Shown: positions 15,351 through 25,263 of the stretch, piece by piece
How the letters are laid out: every line of letters starts with the position of its first letter
How positions within the stretch are numbered: the stretch's first letter is position 1
Origin: Gammaproteobacteria bacterium
GTDB taxonomy: Bacteria; Pseudomonadota; Gammaproteobacteria; Steroidobacterales; Woeseiaceae
Reading direction: 5' to 3'
Assembly (NCBI GenBank): GCA_029863125.1
Contig: JAOTWB010000005.1
Location: forward strand, 1 to 64,000
DNA: 64,000 bases
Made by a program: the position numbers and the translations under genes
Notes under the pieces: model-generated
Database searches by the model: none
Told to the model about the DNA's origin: nothing
The model's input: the letters and a program-made list of their open reading frames with translations, nothing else

Positions 15351-15477
15351 CTGAGAGCGCGTCTGGTCGGCACGCTACTTTGTTAAAAACGGCCTCGAAC
15401 TGCTCATGTACGCATCTGTACACTGCGCGTTCTCGGCCGATTTCGTCGCGTATCGTGCGCAACAGCCGCACTCTCAG
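15351..15477. repeat. 127-bp full-length imperfect palindrome, MITE-like
   Basis: The element begins CTGAGAGCGCG and ends with the inverted copy CGCACTCTCAG. Comparing the sequence with its own reverse complement, about 39 of the first 61 positions match with a single one-base shift, so the whole element can fold into one long hairpin. The tip is TGTAC (15407-15411) and GTACA (15418-15422) around a six-base loop. It fills the gap between nrdJb and hldE. It has no transposase and no obvious target duplication. No second copy was noticed in this window. It could be a miniature inverted-repeat element or an unusually long 3' hairpin. Confidence 0.6.
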
Positions 15478-15539
15478 AATCCCCGCTACCGGGAACGCGC
15501 TCAGGACTTGAGGCACACGCTCATGGTAGATTTCATGCC

Positions 15540-16958
15540 GTGACCATTCGCATTCCCGATTTCTCCAAGGCCCGCGTCGTCGTCGCTGGCGACGTTATGC
15601 TCGATCGCTACCTGTTCGGATCAACGGCTCGAATTTCCCCTGAAGCACCGGTGCCGGTCGTGCACGTGCGGGAAACGGATAATCGGCCGGGCGGCGCTGC
15701 AAACGTGGCGGTAAACCTGGCCAGCCTCGGCGTATCGACCTGCCTGCTCGGCGTGGTAGGTGAGGATGCAGCGGGCGAATCGCTGGAGTGGCTCCTGGAC
15801 CAGCGCGGCATCAGCTGCAGGTTTGCCCGCGTTACGGATCGCCCCACGATCACCAAGACACGCGTTCAAAGTCGCGGCCAGCAGCTCATTCGCCTTGACG
15901 AAGAAAACGCCGCGGCGTTGCCGGGCGATGCGATGGCCAGGATGCTTCGCGAAGCTCTAGACGGCGCCGGCACCGCGGTCTTGTCCGACTACGGAAAAGG
16001 TGCGCTTGCCGACATTCGTGGCCTGATCAAGGTTTGTCGAGACGCCGGTATTCCGGTATTGGTAGACCCGAAGGGCACTGATTTCAGCAAATACCGCGGC
16101 GCATCGCTCATAACGCCGAACCAGACGGAGTTCGAGGCGGTGGCGGGAGCTTGTGCCACCGACGATGAACTTGTTCGTCGTGGAATACAGATGATCGACG
16201 AACTCGATCTGGATGCTTTGCTCATCACACGCAGCGAAAAGGGCATGCTGCTCCTCGAGGCCGGCGCAGAACCAGTTTTTCTTTCAACGCAGGCGCGAGA
16301 GGTTTACGACGTAACGGGCGCCGGTGACACGGTCATCGGGGCGCTCGCCGGGGCGCTTGCCAGCGGACAGGATCTTGCATCGGCAGCCGCGCTCGCCAAC
16401 CTGGCGGCCGGGCTGGTCGTGCGCAAGATCGGTGTCGCGGCCGTCACCCCGGGCGAGCTTAGCGTGGCGCTGCATCAGCGCGGACAGGGCGGGCGGGGGC
16501 TCGTTGGTCCGGACGAATTGCTCGCGATGGTTGCGGAATCGCACCAAAGAAATGAACGCGTCGTCATGACCAACGGCTGCTTCGACGTCCTGCACGCGGG
16601 GCATGTCGCCTACCTGGAAGAGGCCAAAAGCCTCGGCGATCGCCTGATCGTGGCCGTCAACGATGACGATTCAGTGCGGCGGCTCAAGGGTGCATCCCGT
16701 CCCATCAACACGCTTGAAGACCGCCTGCTGGTATTGGCAGGACTGGCCGCGGTCGACTGGGTGGTGCCGTTCACGGAGGACACGCCGGCGGCACTTATCG
16801 CAAAGATCCTGCCGGACGTGCTAGTCAAAGGCGGCGACTACAATCCGGACGAAATTGCCGGCGCCAAAGAGGTCCTGCGGAATGGCGGTGAAGTTCGCGT
16901 ATTGTCATTCAGAGACGGTCACTCCTCGAGTCGCATTATCGACAAACTGCGCGACTGA
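15540..16958 (+). CDS. hldE: Bifunctional heptose kinase/adenylyltransferase HldE
   Basis: Makes ADP-heptose precursor for the LPS inner core: D-glycero-beta-D-manno-heptose 7-phosphate kinase plus heptose 1-phosphate adenylyltransferase. Of 472 aa, residues 1 to about 320 form a ribokinase-like domain with RPGGAANVAVNLASLG, and the catalytic Asp in VTGAGDTVIG. Residues from about 340 form a nucleotidyltransferase domain with TNGCFDVLHAGHV (HxGH type) and the end motif SSSRIIDKLR. Translation begins at a GTG, because the nearby ATG at 15535 meets a stop at once. The waaA gene follows after 22 bp, giving an LPS-core pair. Confidence 0.95.
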   Translation: MTIRIPDFSKARVVVAGDVMLDRYLFGSTARISPEAPVPVVHVRETDNRPGGAANVAVNLASLGVSTCLLGVVGEDAAGESLEWLLDQRGISCRFARVTDRPTITKTRVQSRGQQLIRLDEENAAALPGDAMARMLREALDGAGTAVLSDYGKGALADIRGLIKVCRDAGIPVLVDPKGTDFSKYRGASLITPNQTEFEAVAGACATDDELVRRGIQMIDELDLDALLITRSEKGMLLLEAGAEPVFLSTQAREVYDVTGAGDTVIGALAGALASGQDLASAAALANLAAGLVVRKIGVAAVTPGELSVALHQRGQGGRGLVGPDELLAMVAESHQRNERVVMTNGCFDVLHAGHVAYLEEAKSLGDRLIVAVNDDDSVRRLKGASRPINTLEDRLLVLAGLAAVDWVVPFTEDTPAALIAKILPDVLVKGGDYNPDEIAGAKEVLRNGGEVRVLSFRDGHSSSRIIDKLRD

Positions 16959-16980
16959 CAGCCGAAGAGACGGGGCTTCA

Positions 16981-18258
16981 GTGCGTTTTCTTTACAACCT
17001 GCTGACGTTTCTGCTGCTGGTTCCATATGCAGGCTACTGGCTGATCCGCGGCCTTGGCAATCGATCCTATTTCGATCGACTCGGGCAGCGCTTCGGTCTC
17101 GGGTGCCCCAAGATCGATCGGTGCATATGGATCCATGCGGTTTCGGTCGGCGAGGTGCAGGCGGCGCTGCCGCTGATCACGGCACTGCAGGACCGTTTTC
17201 CGCGGCTGGACTTGCTGGTAACGACCGTTACGCCGACTGGTGCCGATCGCGTAAAGGCCATATTTGGCGATGCGGTCCGCCATTGCTACATACCGTTCGA
17301 GTTTCCGGGCGCAGTGAACAGTTTTTTCCATGCCGTGAATCCCGCTGCGGCATTGATCATGGAAACGGAAATCTGGCCAAATCTGTACCGCGCCTGCGGC
17401 GTACGTGACGTGCCGCTGATCCTGGTGAGCGCTCGAATTTCGCCCCGTTCCATCAGGGGATACCGCAGGATGCTGCCGCTTATACGCGAGACGCTGTCGC
17501 ATGGCATCATCATCGCCGCGCAAAGCCAGGCCGATGCAGACCGATTCCTGTCCCTGGGTGCCGGCGCTGAGCGGACAACGGTAACGGGTAACATCAAGTT
17601 CGACGTCGAGTTACCGCCGCAGATCGACCGGCAGGGAGCCGCACTTCGCGCAGAGATGTTCGGCGATCGACCGGTTTGGGTAGCTGCGAGTACGCATGAG
17701 GACGAAGAGCAGCTTGTACTCGCCGCGCATCGCACCTTGCGAGAGCGCTTTTCCGACCTCCTGCTGGTCCTGGTGCCGCGACACCCCGAGCGATTTTCGG
17801 ACGTTCGTAAACTCATCGAGACAGAAGGGTTCAGCGTCGTCTCCAGAACCGAGAAAATCGCCTGTTCCCCGACCACGTCTGTTCTGCTTGGCGACACAAT
17901 GGGCGAAGTGCCCCTGTTCTACGCGGCGAGCAACGTTGCATTCGTGGGTGGAAGCCTTGCGCCGATCGGCGGGCACAATCTCCTGGAACCGGCGGCCCAG
18001 GGCCTGCCGATCGTTACGGGCCCGCACCTGTTCAATGCGCAGGATATTGCCGACATGTTTGTTGAAATGCAGGCCTGTGTCATCGTCAACGACGAGGAAG
18101 AGCTGGCATTCGCCGTCGCCGATTTGCTGGCGAACCCGGGAAAAGCTTCCGAGCTCGGCCGGAACGGCCTGAAATTGGTCCAGCAGAATAAGGGCGCGCT
18201 GACACGCCTCCTGGTAATGGTGGAGCCGCTGCTAAGGAAGAAGCTGAACGGTCAGTAA
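16981..18258 (+). CDS. waaA: Kdo transferase WaaA (KdtA)
   Basis: Transfers Kdo from CMP-Kdo to lipid A precursor at the inner face of the cytoplasmic membrane. I chose the GTG at 16981 (425 aa), preceded by GAGACGGGG; this gives the family's usual length and N-terminal membrane anchor (LLTFLLLVPYAGYWLI). The GT-B fold motifs are visible: IHAVSVGEVQAALPLI near residue 50, FVGGSLAPIGGHNLLEPA near 320, and the METEIWPN segment near 125. The longer frame from 16855 would overlap hldE. The last 7 bp overlap the tolC end on the other strand. Confidence 0.95.
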   Translation: MRFLYNLLTFLLLVPYAGYWLIRGLGNRSYFDRLGQRFGLGCPKIDRCIWIHAVSVGEVQAALPLITALQDRFPRLDLLVTTVTPTGADRVKAIFGDAVRHCYIPFEFPGAVNSFFHAVNPAAALIMETEIWPNLYRACGVRDVPLILVSARISPRSIRGYRRMLPLIRETLSHGIIIAAQSQADADRFLSLGAGAERTTVTGNIKFDVELPPQIDRQGAALRAEMFGDRPVWVAASTHEDEEQLVLAAHRTLRERFSDLLLVLVPRHPERFSDVRKLIETEGFSVVSRTEKIACSPTTSVLLGDTMGEVPLFYAASNVAFVGGSLAPIGGHNLLEPAAQGLPIVTGPHLFNAQDIADMFVEMQACVIVNDEEELAFAVADLLANPGKASELGRNGLKLVQQNKGALTRLLVMVEPLLRKKLNGQ

Positions 18259-19685
18259 CCGGCGGCGTCGGCCGCTTCTTCTTCGGCAATCACCTGTTCC
18301 GGTGGCTTGCGTTCGGTCAGCCATTGATCAATTTGCTCGAGATCCTGTACCCCGAGGGTTCCCGCAGCCTGTTTCAGCCTGAGCGCATTAAGCACATAGT
18401 CGTAACGGCTTTGATAGTAATTGGTGATTGCGAGATACAGCGAGAACTGTGAGTTCAAGACGTCAACAATCGTTCGGGTGCCGACTTCGAATCCGGCTTG
18501 TGTTGCGTCCAGCGCTGTCCGGCTCGATGACACCGCTTGCTGCAGGGCCTTGACGCGACTGCGTTCCGATATCACGCCGAGGTAGGCGTCACGCGCCTGG
18601 CGTTCGGTTTCCCGCGTTACGCGCTGCAGCTGTTCGCGGCTTGCACGGTGCAGATAGACGGCCTCACGGACTCGGGAGGAGGTGCTGCCACCGGCGAACA
18701 ACGGTAGATTGAATTGCACGCTGACGCTGTCTGAACTCCCGTCGCTGTCGGCGGGGATGAACGGAGAATTGTTAAAGCTGCGGTCGGATTCGGTGTCCGA
18801 CTCACCGGAATTGGCTACGATTTCAATCGTAGGATAGTGACCATTGCGCTGGAACGAAATCTCGTCCCGGGCCAGCTGTTCGTCAAGTCGGCTGGCTATC
18901 AGGTTCAGATTCTGGCTCAGCGAAAGACTGACCCAGCTGGCTTCGTCGTTCGGATCCGGAGGGATTAGCGGGAAGTCCTCTCCCGGCGCGGACAAGGTCG
19001 AAACATATTCACCCGTAATTTCGCGCAAGAACTCACGGGATGTAGCCAGCGTTCGTTTTGCGGCGATCTCGTCGGCAACCGATTGGTCGTAGGCCGCCTG
19101 GGATTCCTGCACAGCCGTGATGGCGATCAGGCCGACTTCGAATCGCTGCTTGGCCTGTTCGAGCTGGCGCGCGATCGCCGTTCGGTCCGCGTGGATCGAC
19201 GTCAGGCGATCCTCTGCCGCCAGAACGTCGAAATATCGCTGAGCAACGCGCACGATCAGATCCTGTTGCGCCGCCTCACGTTGAGCCTCGGCCTTTGCAA
19301 CGAGCTTGTCGGCGCGACGCAAGCCGACGATCTGGTCCCAGCGGAAAAGCGTTTGCCGGAGCGTGAATTGCCAGCGCTGTACCTCTGACTCGGACGTCGT
19401 GGAGAGTGAACCGAGCGAGCCGTCCGAATCGATTTCGACGCTGGTGCCGTCGAACTCCGACCGGGTCCATTCACCGCCGACGGACAGTTGTGGAAGCAGT
19501 ACGCCGCGAGCCTGTGGCTTTGCCTCCAGCGCCGCCAGGCGCCGTGCCTCGGCTTCGTGAATCTGCGGATCGCTCTGCAGCGCCTGCTGGTAGATCTCGA
19601 GCAGGGAGGCAGCCTGTGCTGCTCCGGGCATCGCTATAGCGCCGATAATAATTATTAAGTTTCTGATATTTATTAGTTTTTTCAT
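18252..19685 (-). CDS. tolC: TolC-family outer-membrane efflux/secretion channel
   Basis: Outer-membrane exit duct for tripartite efflux pumps and type I secretion. The 477-aa protein has a signal peptide ending at GAAQA (residue 25), then SLLEIYQQALQSDPQI, the usual start of TolC proteins. Two repeats of coiled-coil helices follow, with typical segments such as RYFDVLAAEDRL and FEVGTRTIVDVLNSQ. The first 17 codons are strikingly AT-rich and use codons rare in the neighbours (CTA, ATA, AGA, TTA). It lies downstream of the pcm-like gene and converges on waaA, a context also seen in other gammaproteobacteria. A 142-bp AT-rich gap upstream probably holds the promoter. Confidence 0.93.
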   Translation of the reverse strand: MKKLINIRNLIIIIGAIAMPGAAQAASLLEIYQQALQSDPQIHEAEARRLAALEAKPQARGVLLPQLSVGGEWTRSEFDGTSVEIDSDGSLGSLSTTSESEVQRWQFTLRQTLFRWDQIVGLRRADKLVAKAEAQREAAQQDLIVRVAQRYFDVLAAEDRLTSIHADRTAIARQLEQAKQRFEVGLIAITAVQESQAAYDQSVADEIAAKRTLATSREFLREITGEYVSTLSAPGEDFPLIPPDPNDEASWVSLSLSQNLNLIASRLDEQLARDEISFQRNGHYPTIEIVANSGESDTESDRSFNNSPFIPADSDGSSDSVSVQFNLPLFAGGSTSSRVREAVYLHRASREQLQRVTRETERQARDAYLGVISERSRVKALQQAVSSSRTALDATQAGFEVGTRTIVDVLNSQFSLYLAITNYYQSRYDYVLNALRLKQAAGTLGVQDLEQIDQWLTERKPPEQVIAEEEAADAAGY

Positions 19686-19827
19686 TTTTTTCCGTTCCGG
19701 AATGAGGCCGCAGCATGCGCCAAGTGTTATAGACTACTACATCACTAAACCAGTTAAAATATTCCCCATCTGATCATAGATGCATCGAGCGCCGAACTGG
19801 TTTGTTTTTTCGCCCGGCAGCCCTCGA

Positions 19828-20478
19828 TCAGAATGAGAACTGCGGTGGCAATGCGCCGTTCACCAGTGGCGCGAGCGTCGTTTCGAACAGCGACACCGTT
19901 TGCCAGTCAGTCTTGTCCGTACGCAGAACGAGCTTCGCCTGCATCGCAGGCGGATCTCCGACAACGACGAACAGTTTTCCGTTCGGACTCAATGCGTCGA
20001 CAAAGCGCGGATCAAAGGACTGCAGTGATCCCGTGACGGCGATAGCATCGAAGCCGCCATCGGGCAGCTCTTCCATGGCGTTCATCTGCAGCAATTCGAC
20101 GTTGCCGATACCGCAGGCCGCGAGCTTGCCCGCCGCCGTTCGCAGGAAATCGTCATAAATGTCGATGCTGGTGACGTCCGCCCCGAGCCTGGCAAGACAG
20201 GCCGTCAGGAATCCGCTGCCGGTACCGACCTCGAGAACGCGTTCGTCACCAAGAAGCCCCAGCGCCTGCAGCACACGACCTTCGATAGTGGGGGACATCA
20301 TGTGCTCCCCGTGACCGATCGGTATCTCAGTATCGGCGAAGGCGATGGCCTGGTATTCCGGGGGCACGAATTGTTCGCGCGGCAATTCTTCCAAGGTCGA
20401 AAGAACGTGTTCATCATAGACGTTCCAGCCTCGAACCTGCTGGCTGACCATCTGACGGCGTGCGAAATCGATATTCAT
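19828..20478 (-). CDS. Protein-L-isoaspartate O-methyltransferase-like protein (divergent)
   Basis: SAM-dependent methyltransferase of 216 aa related to Pcm. It begins MNIDFARRQMVSQQVRGW, and the SAM-binding motif is VLEVGTGSGFLTACLA near residue 80. The region that in true Pcm enzymes reads GxGQTISQP, with the substrate-contacting Thr-Ser, reads IGHGEHMMSPTIEGR here. The isoaspartate-specific signature is therefore altered. Homologues next to tolC are common in gammaproteobacteria and may have another substrate. The gene is 142 bp ahead of tolC on the same strand. Family membership is clear; repair of isoaspartate is doubtful. Confidence 0.75.
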   Translation of the reverse strand: MNIDFARRQMVSQQVRGWNVYDEHVLSTLEELPREQFVPPEYQAIAFADTEIPIGHGEHMMSPTIEGRVLQALGLLGDERVLEVGTGSGFLTACLARLGADVTSIDIYDDFLRTAAGKLAACGIGNVELLQMNAMEELPDGGFDAIAVTGSLQSFDPRFVDALSPNGKLFVVVGDPPAMQAKLVLRTDKTDWQTVSLFETTLAPLVNGALPPQFSF

Positions 20479-20751
20479 CGTTGTCTTACCTGTAACTGTA
20501 TGAATTCAAAAAAGGAAGATAAATCGTCAGTCGCCGCGACTGTTTTTGCCGCCGGGCTTGGGCGGGTCATGCATCCTGAATTATGGTGAATCGTGGCGGC
20601 GAGGTCACGTTGCTGGGATATGCTTACAGATGTTTGTTTATATACGCTTTTTCTGTTGGTCAAATCTTCGGCTACGGAAACGCCTTACGAGCCCTGATAA
20701 TAATAACAAATGATCCTAACTATCCTTGCTGTATCGTAACCCGGGCTCAGA
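20479..20751. other. Divergent intergenic region
   Basis: This 273-bp stretch lies between the pcm-like gene and the GGDEF-EAL gene. It is AT-richer toward 20600-20740. I see no RNA gene, no strong operator and no convincing promoter pair, although promoters in both directions must lie here. Confidence 0.4.
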
Positions 20752-23079
20752 ATGTCACCTACTGCAATCATCATTTCACTCGCGGCCCTGGCCTCACTGG
20801 CAGTCGTCGCTGCCGTGATTTTCTGGCTCGCGCGGAGGCGACTGGCGCGCCGCGTCCAACGGCTCAATGACGAGATGCTCGAGGCATCGCGAGATGCCTC
20901 GGTAGGCCGGCGCCTTGCCGTTCCGGATGACCCAGATACCGCTCAGCTTGCCCACACGGTGAATCGCCTGTTCGATGCGCTGGGCGAGCGTGACGAGAAA
21001 ATCCAGGGTCGGGATCGCCTCTTCAAGGATTTCGCGCGCACCCTGCCCGAAATCGTCATCATACATGACGAAAAAATCCTGTTGGCCAACGAGTCCGCGG
21101 CGGGCCTCATCGGTCTGGAGGCTGCCCAGCTGGTCGGCCGGGAGATTGCCGATCTCGTGAAGCCGGCGTATCGCGCGTTATTTCGCAAAACTGTCGCTAC
21201 CAGGCTGGCGGGAGAAGACGCCCCTCGCCGGATAGAAATGCAGCTCATCAACGGCAATCAGACCGGCCTGTGGGTTGAAGCACAGAGCTCAAACATCGAT
21301 TTCCACGGCCATCGTGCGATTCTGACGGTCGCGCGCGACATCAGCCATCGCAAGAGCCTGGAAGTGTCGCTGTCACGCAGCAAGCGGCAGGCGCAGTACA
21401 CGCTTGAGTCGATTTCCGAGGGCGTCATCACGACAGACAACGATGGCCGGATCGACTACATGAACGTCGCCGCGGAAACGCTGACGGGAACCAACCGCGA
21501 CGAAGCGACTGGACACCGGGTCGGCGAGTTATTCACGTTGGTTGATGACGCGGATCGACGGCTGCTGGGGGACCCGGTCGAACGCTGCCTGGCGATGCGC
21601 CGGCGGGTCAACATGGGCCGGCGCGCTGTCATGGTCAGCGCCGACGGCGAACACGAGCATTCCGTAGAGATCACCGCTTCACCTGTCAGGGGTCCGAGCA
21701 ACAGCATTTCAGGCACGGTCGTGGTATTTCATGACGTGAGTGAGCTCCGCGGACTGACGCGCAAGATGTCGTACCAGGCCACTCATGATCCGCTCACGGG
21801 TCTTATCAATCGCCGTGAGTTTGAGCGCCGACTCGATGAAGCAATGGACACGGCGCATTCGGAAGAAGCCGTGCACATCATGTTTTATATGGATCTCGAC
21901 CGCTTTAAAGCGGTTAACGATAGTTGTGGTCACCTGGCCGGCGACAACATGCTGCGGGAGGTCGCGGCGCTGATCAGGGATCAGGTGCGCGACTCGGATT
22001 TCGTCGGCCGGCTGGGCGGCGACGAATTCGGTGCTTTGCTCATCGGCTGTCCGATAGACAAAGCACGGCAGATCGCTACCGATATTTGTAATGCGGTCGC
22101 CGCCTACCGGTTCGTCTGGAAGGACAAGATATTCAACATCGGCATTTCCATCGGCCTGGTCGAAATCAGCCATGCGAGCGGCACCCTGCAGGATCTCATG
22201 AGTGCCGCCGATTCAGCCTGCTACATGGCGAAGCAGGAGGGCAGGGGCAAGGTGCACGTATACTCCGCGCGCGATGAGGCCGTGGCCAGGGAGCGCGGCG
22301 ACATCCAGTGGCTGAGACAGCTGCAGACGGCGTTACACGAGGATCGTTTTGAGCTCGCCGTCCAGCCAATTATTGCAATGAGCGGCAGGGCTGATTCGGG
22401 CCCGTCGGTCGAGGTCTTGATACGGCTCAATGACGGCCACGGCCGGACCCGAAATACAGCGGAATTTCTGCGGCCAGCCGAGCGCTACCAGATGATGCCG
22501 CAGATCGATCGCTGGGTAATCAATGCTTCGCTCGCGGCGATTTCAGGCGGCGAAATCAAGTTGCCCACGCAGCGCAGCTGTGCGATCAATTTGTCGGGCC
22601 AGACGCTGGGCGACGAGGCGTTTCTCGGCTTCGTCGTCGATGCTCTCGATCGTTCCGGCGTATCGCCATCGTCGATATGCTTCGAAGTCACCGAGGCTGC
22701 AATTCTCTCGAATGTTCAGCATGCGCAGCGATTCATAGAGGTCCTGCACGGCATCGGATGCGAATTCTCGCTCGACGACTTCGGCAGCGGGCTTGGGTCG
22801 TTCTCAAGCCTGAAGCATCTGCCGATCGACTACCTGAAGATTGATGGCACCTACACGCGAAATCTGCGTTCCGATCTTGTGAACCAGGAGATGGTTAGCG
22901 CGATGATCAAGCTTGCTCGAACGATGCAGTTCCGCATTGTTGCCGAACAGGTGGAAAACCAGGAAGACTTCGACTGGTTGCGGGATGTCGGGGTCGATTT
23001 CGCGCAGGGAAAGTTCATCGACGCACCGGCATTGCTTGGTACCGCGACGACGGGGACCTTCAGAGCGCTCGGTTCCTGA
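20752..23079 (+). CDS. Membrane PAS-PAS-GGDEF-EAL cyclic-di-GMP signalling protein
   Basis: Protein of 775 aa that may both make and break cyclic di-GMP. An N-terminal membrane segment (residues 4-26) is followed by two PAS domains (about 90-205 and 215-335). The GGDEF domain, with intact RLGGDEF near residue 423, spans about 340-510. The EAL domain spans about 530-770. Its signature reads EVLIRL near residue 554, so the metal-binding Glu is kept and Ala is replaced by Val. DDFGSG, LKIDG and AEQVEN are near-consensus, and QG is present in FAQGKF. Both domains may be active. The ATG has no clear ribosome site. A terminator follows. Confidence 0.9.
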   Translation: MSPTAIIISLAALASLAVVAAVIFWLARRRLARRVQRLNDEMLEASRDASVGRRLAVPDDPDTAQLAHTVNRLFDALGERDEKIQGRDRLFKDFARTLPEIVIIHDEKILLANESAAGLIGLEAAQLVGREIADLVKPAYRALFRKTVATRLAGEDAPRRIEMQLINGNQTGLWVEAQSSNIDFHGHRAILTVARDISHRKSLEVSLSRSKRQAQYTLESISEGVITTDNDGRIDYMNVAAETLTGTNRDEATGHRVGELFTLVDDADRRLLGDPVERCLAMRRRVNMGRRAVMVSADGEHEHSVEITASPVRGPSNSISGTVVVFHDVSELRGLTRKMSYQATHDPLTGLINRREFERRLDEAMDTAHSEEAVHIMFYMDLDRFKAVNDSCGHLAGDNMLREVAALIRDQVRDSDFVGRLGGDEFGALLIGCPIDKARQIATDICNAVAAYRFVWKDKIFNIGISIGLVEISHASGTLQDLMSAADSACYMAKQEGRGKVHVYSARDEAVARERGDIQWLRQLQTALHEDRFELAVQPIIAMSGRADSGPSVEVLIRLNDGHGRTRNTAEFLRPAERYQMMPQIDRWVINASLAAISGGEIKLPTQRSCAINLSGQTLGDEAFLGFVVDALDRSGVSPSSICFEVTEAAILSNVQHAQRFIEVLHGIGCEFSLDDFGSGLGSFSSLKHLPIDYLKIDGTYTRNLRSDLVNQEMVSAMIKLARTMQFRIVAEQVENQEDFDWLRDVGVDFAQGKFIDAPALLGTATTGTFRALGS

Positions 23080-23162
23080 GCGCCGCGATGCACGGACGCC
23101 AGATGAAGCGAGAGGAACTCCCCAATTGGGGCCCCTGCCCGTGAAATGCATATCAGGTGGAC

Positions 23163-23197
23163 AAAAAAAGCCGCCGGAGTTTCGGCCGGCGGCTTTT
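23163..23197. terminator. Bidirectional Rho-independent terminator
   Basis: AAAAGCCGCCGG (23166-23177) and CCGGCGGCTTTT (23186-23197) form a perfect 12-bp inverted repeat with an 8-base loop. T-runs follow on both strands (seven on the minus side), so it can end both the GGDEF-EAL gene and hppA. Confidence 0.92.
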
Positions 23198-23220
23198 GGG
23201 TTACGCGCTGCAGGTTCTGC

Positions 23221-25263
23221 TTACAGCAGTGGGACCATCAGGAGAGCAACGATGTTGATGATCTTGATCAGCGGGTTGATCGCCGGCCCAGCGGTATCCT
23301 TGTAAGGATCGCCGACGGTGTCACCGGTAACCGCCGCTTTGTGCGCGTCGGATCCCTTGCCGCCAAAATTTCCGTCTTCGATGTATTTCTTGGCGTTGTC
23401 CCAGGCGCCGCCGCCCGCCGTCATCGAGATCGCGACGAACAGGCCGGTAACAATCGTACCGAGCAGCAGGCCACCGAGCGCTTTGGGACCCAGCAGCAAT
23501 CCGACGACAAGCGGCACGCCGATCGGCAGGAGCGATGGAACGACCATCTCCCTGATTGCGGCTTTGGTCAACAGGTCAACGGCACGGCTGTAGTCCGGCT
23601 TTCCGGTACCTTCCATGATCCCCTCAATTTCCCGAAACTGCCGGCGGACTTCCTGGACAACGGATCCCGCAGCGCGGCCAACGGCTTCCATCGCCATCGC
23701 TCCGAACAGGAACGGCACCAGCCCGCCGAGGAACAGTCCGATAATGACGAGGTGGTCGTTCAACAGGAACTCCACGATAATGCCTTCCTGCTCCAGCGCG
23801 TTGGTGTAATCGGCAAATAAAACGAGAGCAGCGAGGCCGGCAGATCCGATGGCATAACCCTTGGTTACCGCTTTCGTCGTGTTGCCGACGGCATCCAGCT
23901 GATCGGTGATCTTGCGAATCTCAGGCGGCAGGTCTGACATCTCGGCGATGCCACCGGCGTTATCGGTAATTGGACCGAAAGCATCGAGGGCAACGACGAC
24001 GCCGGTCATAGACAGCATGCTTGTCGCCGCAATTGCGATGTTGTAGAGACCCGCGAGGTTATTGCCTTCCGGCGCCAGGGCAAATGCGCCCCAGATGCTT
24101 CCGCAAACAGCCAGCACTGGCAGCGCCGTCGCTTTCATCGAGATACCGAGACCCGCGATGATATTGGTTGCGTCACCGGTTAGCGATGCTTCCGCAATCG
24201 TCTTAACAGGCTTGAAGTCGGTGCCCGTGTAGTACTCGGTAATGACCACCATCGCCGCCGTGAGGCCAAGGCCGATCAGCGCCGAATAGTAGATGCTCAT
24301 AGCGGCACCGCTGCCGCCCATCATCATGTCGGTAATAAAGTAGAAGGCAATGGCTGCGAGTATTCCTGCAACGATCATGCCCTTGTACAAAGCCCCCATG
24401 ACTTTGCCGCCCTCGGAGGTATGAACGAAGAACGTGCCAATGATCGACGCGACGATAGATACGGCACCCAGCACAAGCGGGTAAACAACCGCTTCGGGTC
24501 CGTAGCTGGCCGTGAGGAGTCCGCCAAGCAGCATGGTCGCAATGATGGTTACGGCGTAGGTTTCAAACAGGTCAGCCGCCATACCCGCGCAGTCGCCCAC
24601 ATTGTCGCCGACGTTATCGGCGATTACACCGGGGTTGCGGGGGTCGTCTTCCGGAATTCCGGCTTCGACTTTGCCGACCAGGTCGGCGCCGACATCCGCA
24701 CCCTTGGTAAAGATACCGCCGCCGAGTCGAGCGAAGATCGAAATAAGCGAGCCCCCGAACGCCAACCCGACAAGTGCGTGAACGGCTTCGTCAGAGCTGG
24801 CGCCCCTGCTGGTCAGGATCAGGAAGTAGCCGGCGACGCCGAGGAGGCCGAGGCCAACCACGAGCATTCCGGTAATCGCGCCGCCGCGGAACGCGACGTT
24901 CAATGCCGCGTTGACGCCCTTGGATGCGGCTTCGGCCGTGCGGACGTTGGCGCGCACCGAAACGTACATGCCTATGTATCCGGCGAGTCCCGAAAATATG
25001 GCACCGATCGCGAAACCGATGGCGGTAGTCCAACCCAGCGGCGAAAAACCGAGTACGAGCATCACAACGACGCCGACCATTCCAATGGTCATGTACTGGC
25101 GATCCATGTAGGCTTTCGCGCCTTCCTGGATTGCCGCAGCGATTTCCTGCATGCGGCTGCTGCCGGCAGGTTGCTTGAGGATCCACAGCGTTGAAACAAT
25201 TCCGAACAGAACTGCGAGCGCACCCGCAAGGATCGAGAGACCCAAGGCCAACTCGTTAGACAT
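23221..25263 (-). CDS. hppA: Membrane proton-pumping pyrophosphatase, K+-independent type
   Basis: Integral membrane enzyme of 680 aa, with about 16 helices expected, that couples hydrolysis of PPi to ion pumping. The PPi/Mg site motifs are clear: [16 protein letters not shown] near residue 185, [19 protein letters not shown] near 215, and [19 protein letters not shown] at the end. The segment [16 protein letters not shown] carries Lys where K+-dependent enzymes have Ala, which indicates the K+-independent, H+-pumping class. A good ribosome site (AGGAGA) precedes the ATG. The PPi-dependent phosphofructokinase gene lies 181 bp upstream on the same strand, so PPi is used by both products. Confidence 0.95.
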   Translation of the reverse strand: MSNELALGLSILAGALAVLFGIVSTLWILKQPAGSSRMQEIAAAIQEGAKAYMDRQYMTIGMVGVVVMLVLGFSPLGWTTAIGFAIGAIFSGLAGYIGMYVSVRANVRTAEAASKGVNAALNVAFRGGAITGMLVVGLGLLGVAGYFLILTSRGASSDEAVHALVGLAFGGSLISIFARLGGGIFTKGADVGADLVGKVEAGIPEDDPRNPGVIADNVGDNVGDCAGMAADLFETYAVTIIATMLLGGLLTASYGPEAVVYPLVLGAVSIVASIIGTFFVHTSEGGKVMGALYKGMIVAGILAAIAFYFITDMMMGGSGAAMSIYYSALIGLGLTAAMVVITEYYTGTDFKPVKTIAEASLTGDATNIIAGLGISMKATALPVLAVCGSIWGAFALAPEGNNLAGLYNIAIAATSMLSMTGVVVALDAFGPITDNAGGIAEMSDLPPEIRKITDQLDAVGNTTKAVTKGYAIGSAGLAALVLFADYTNALEQEGIIVEFLLNDHLVIIGLFLGGLVPFLFGAMAMEAVGRAAGSVVQEVRRQFREIEGIMEGTGKPDYSRAVDLLTKAAIREMVVPSLLPIGVPLVVGLLLGPKALGGLLLGTIVTGLFVAISMTAGGGAWDNAKKYIEDGNFGGKGSDAHKAAVTGDTVGDPYKDTAGPAINPLIKIINIVALLMVPLL

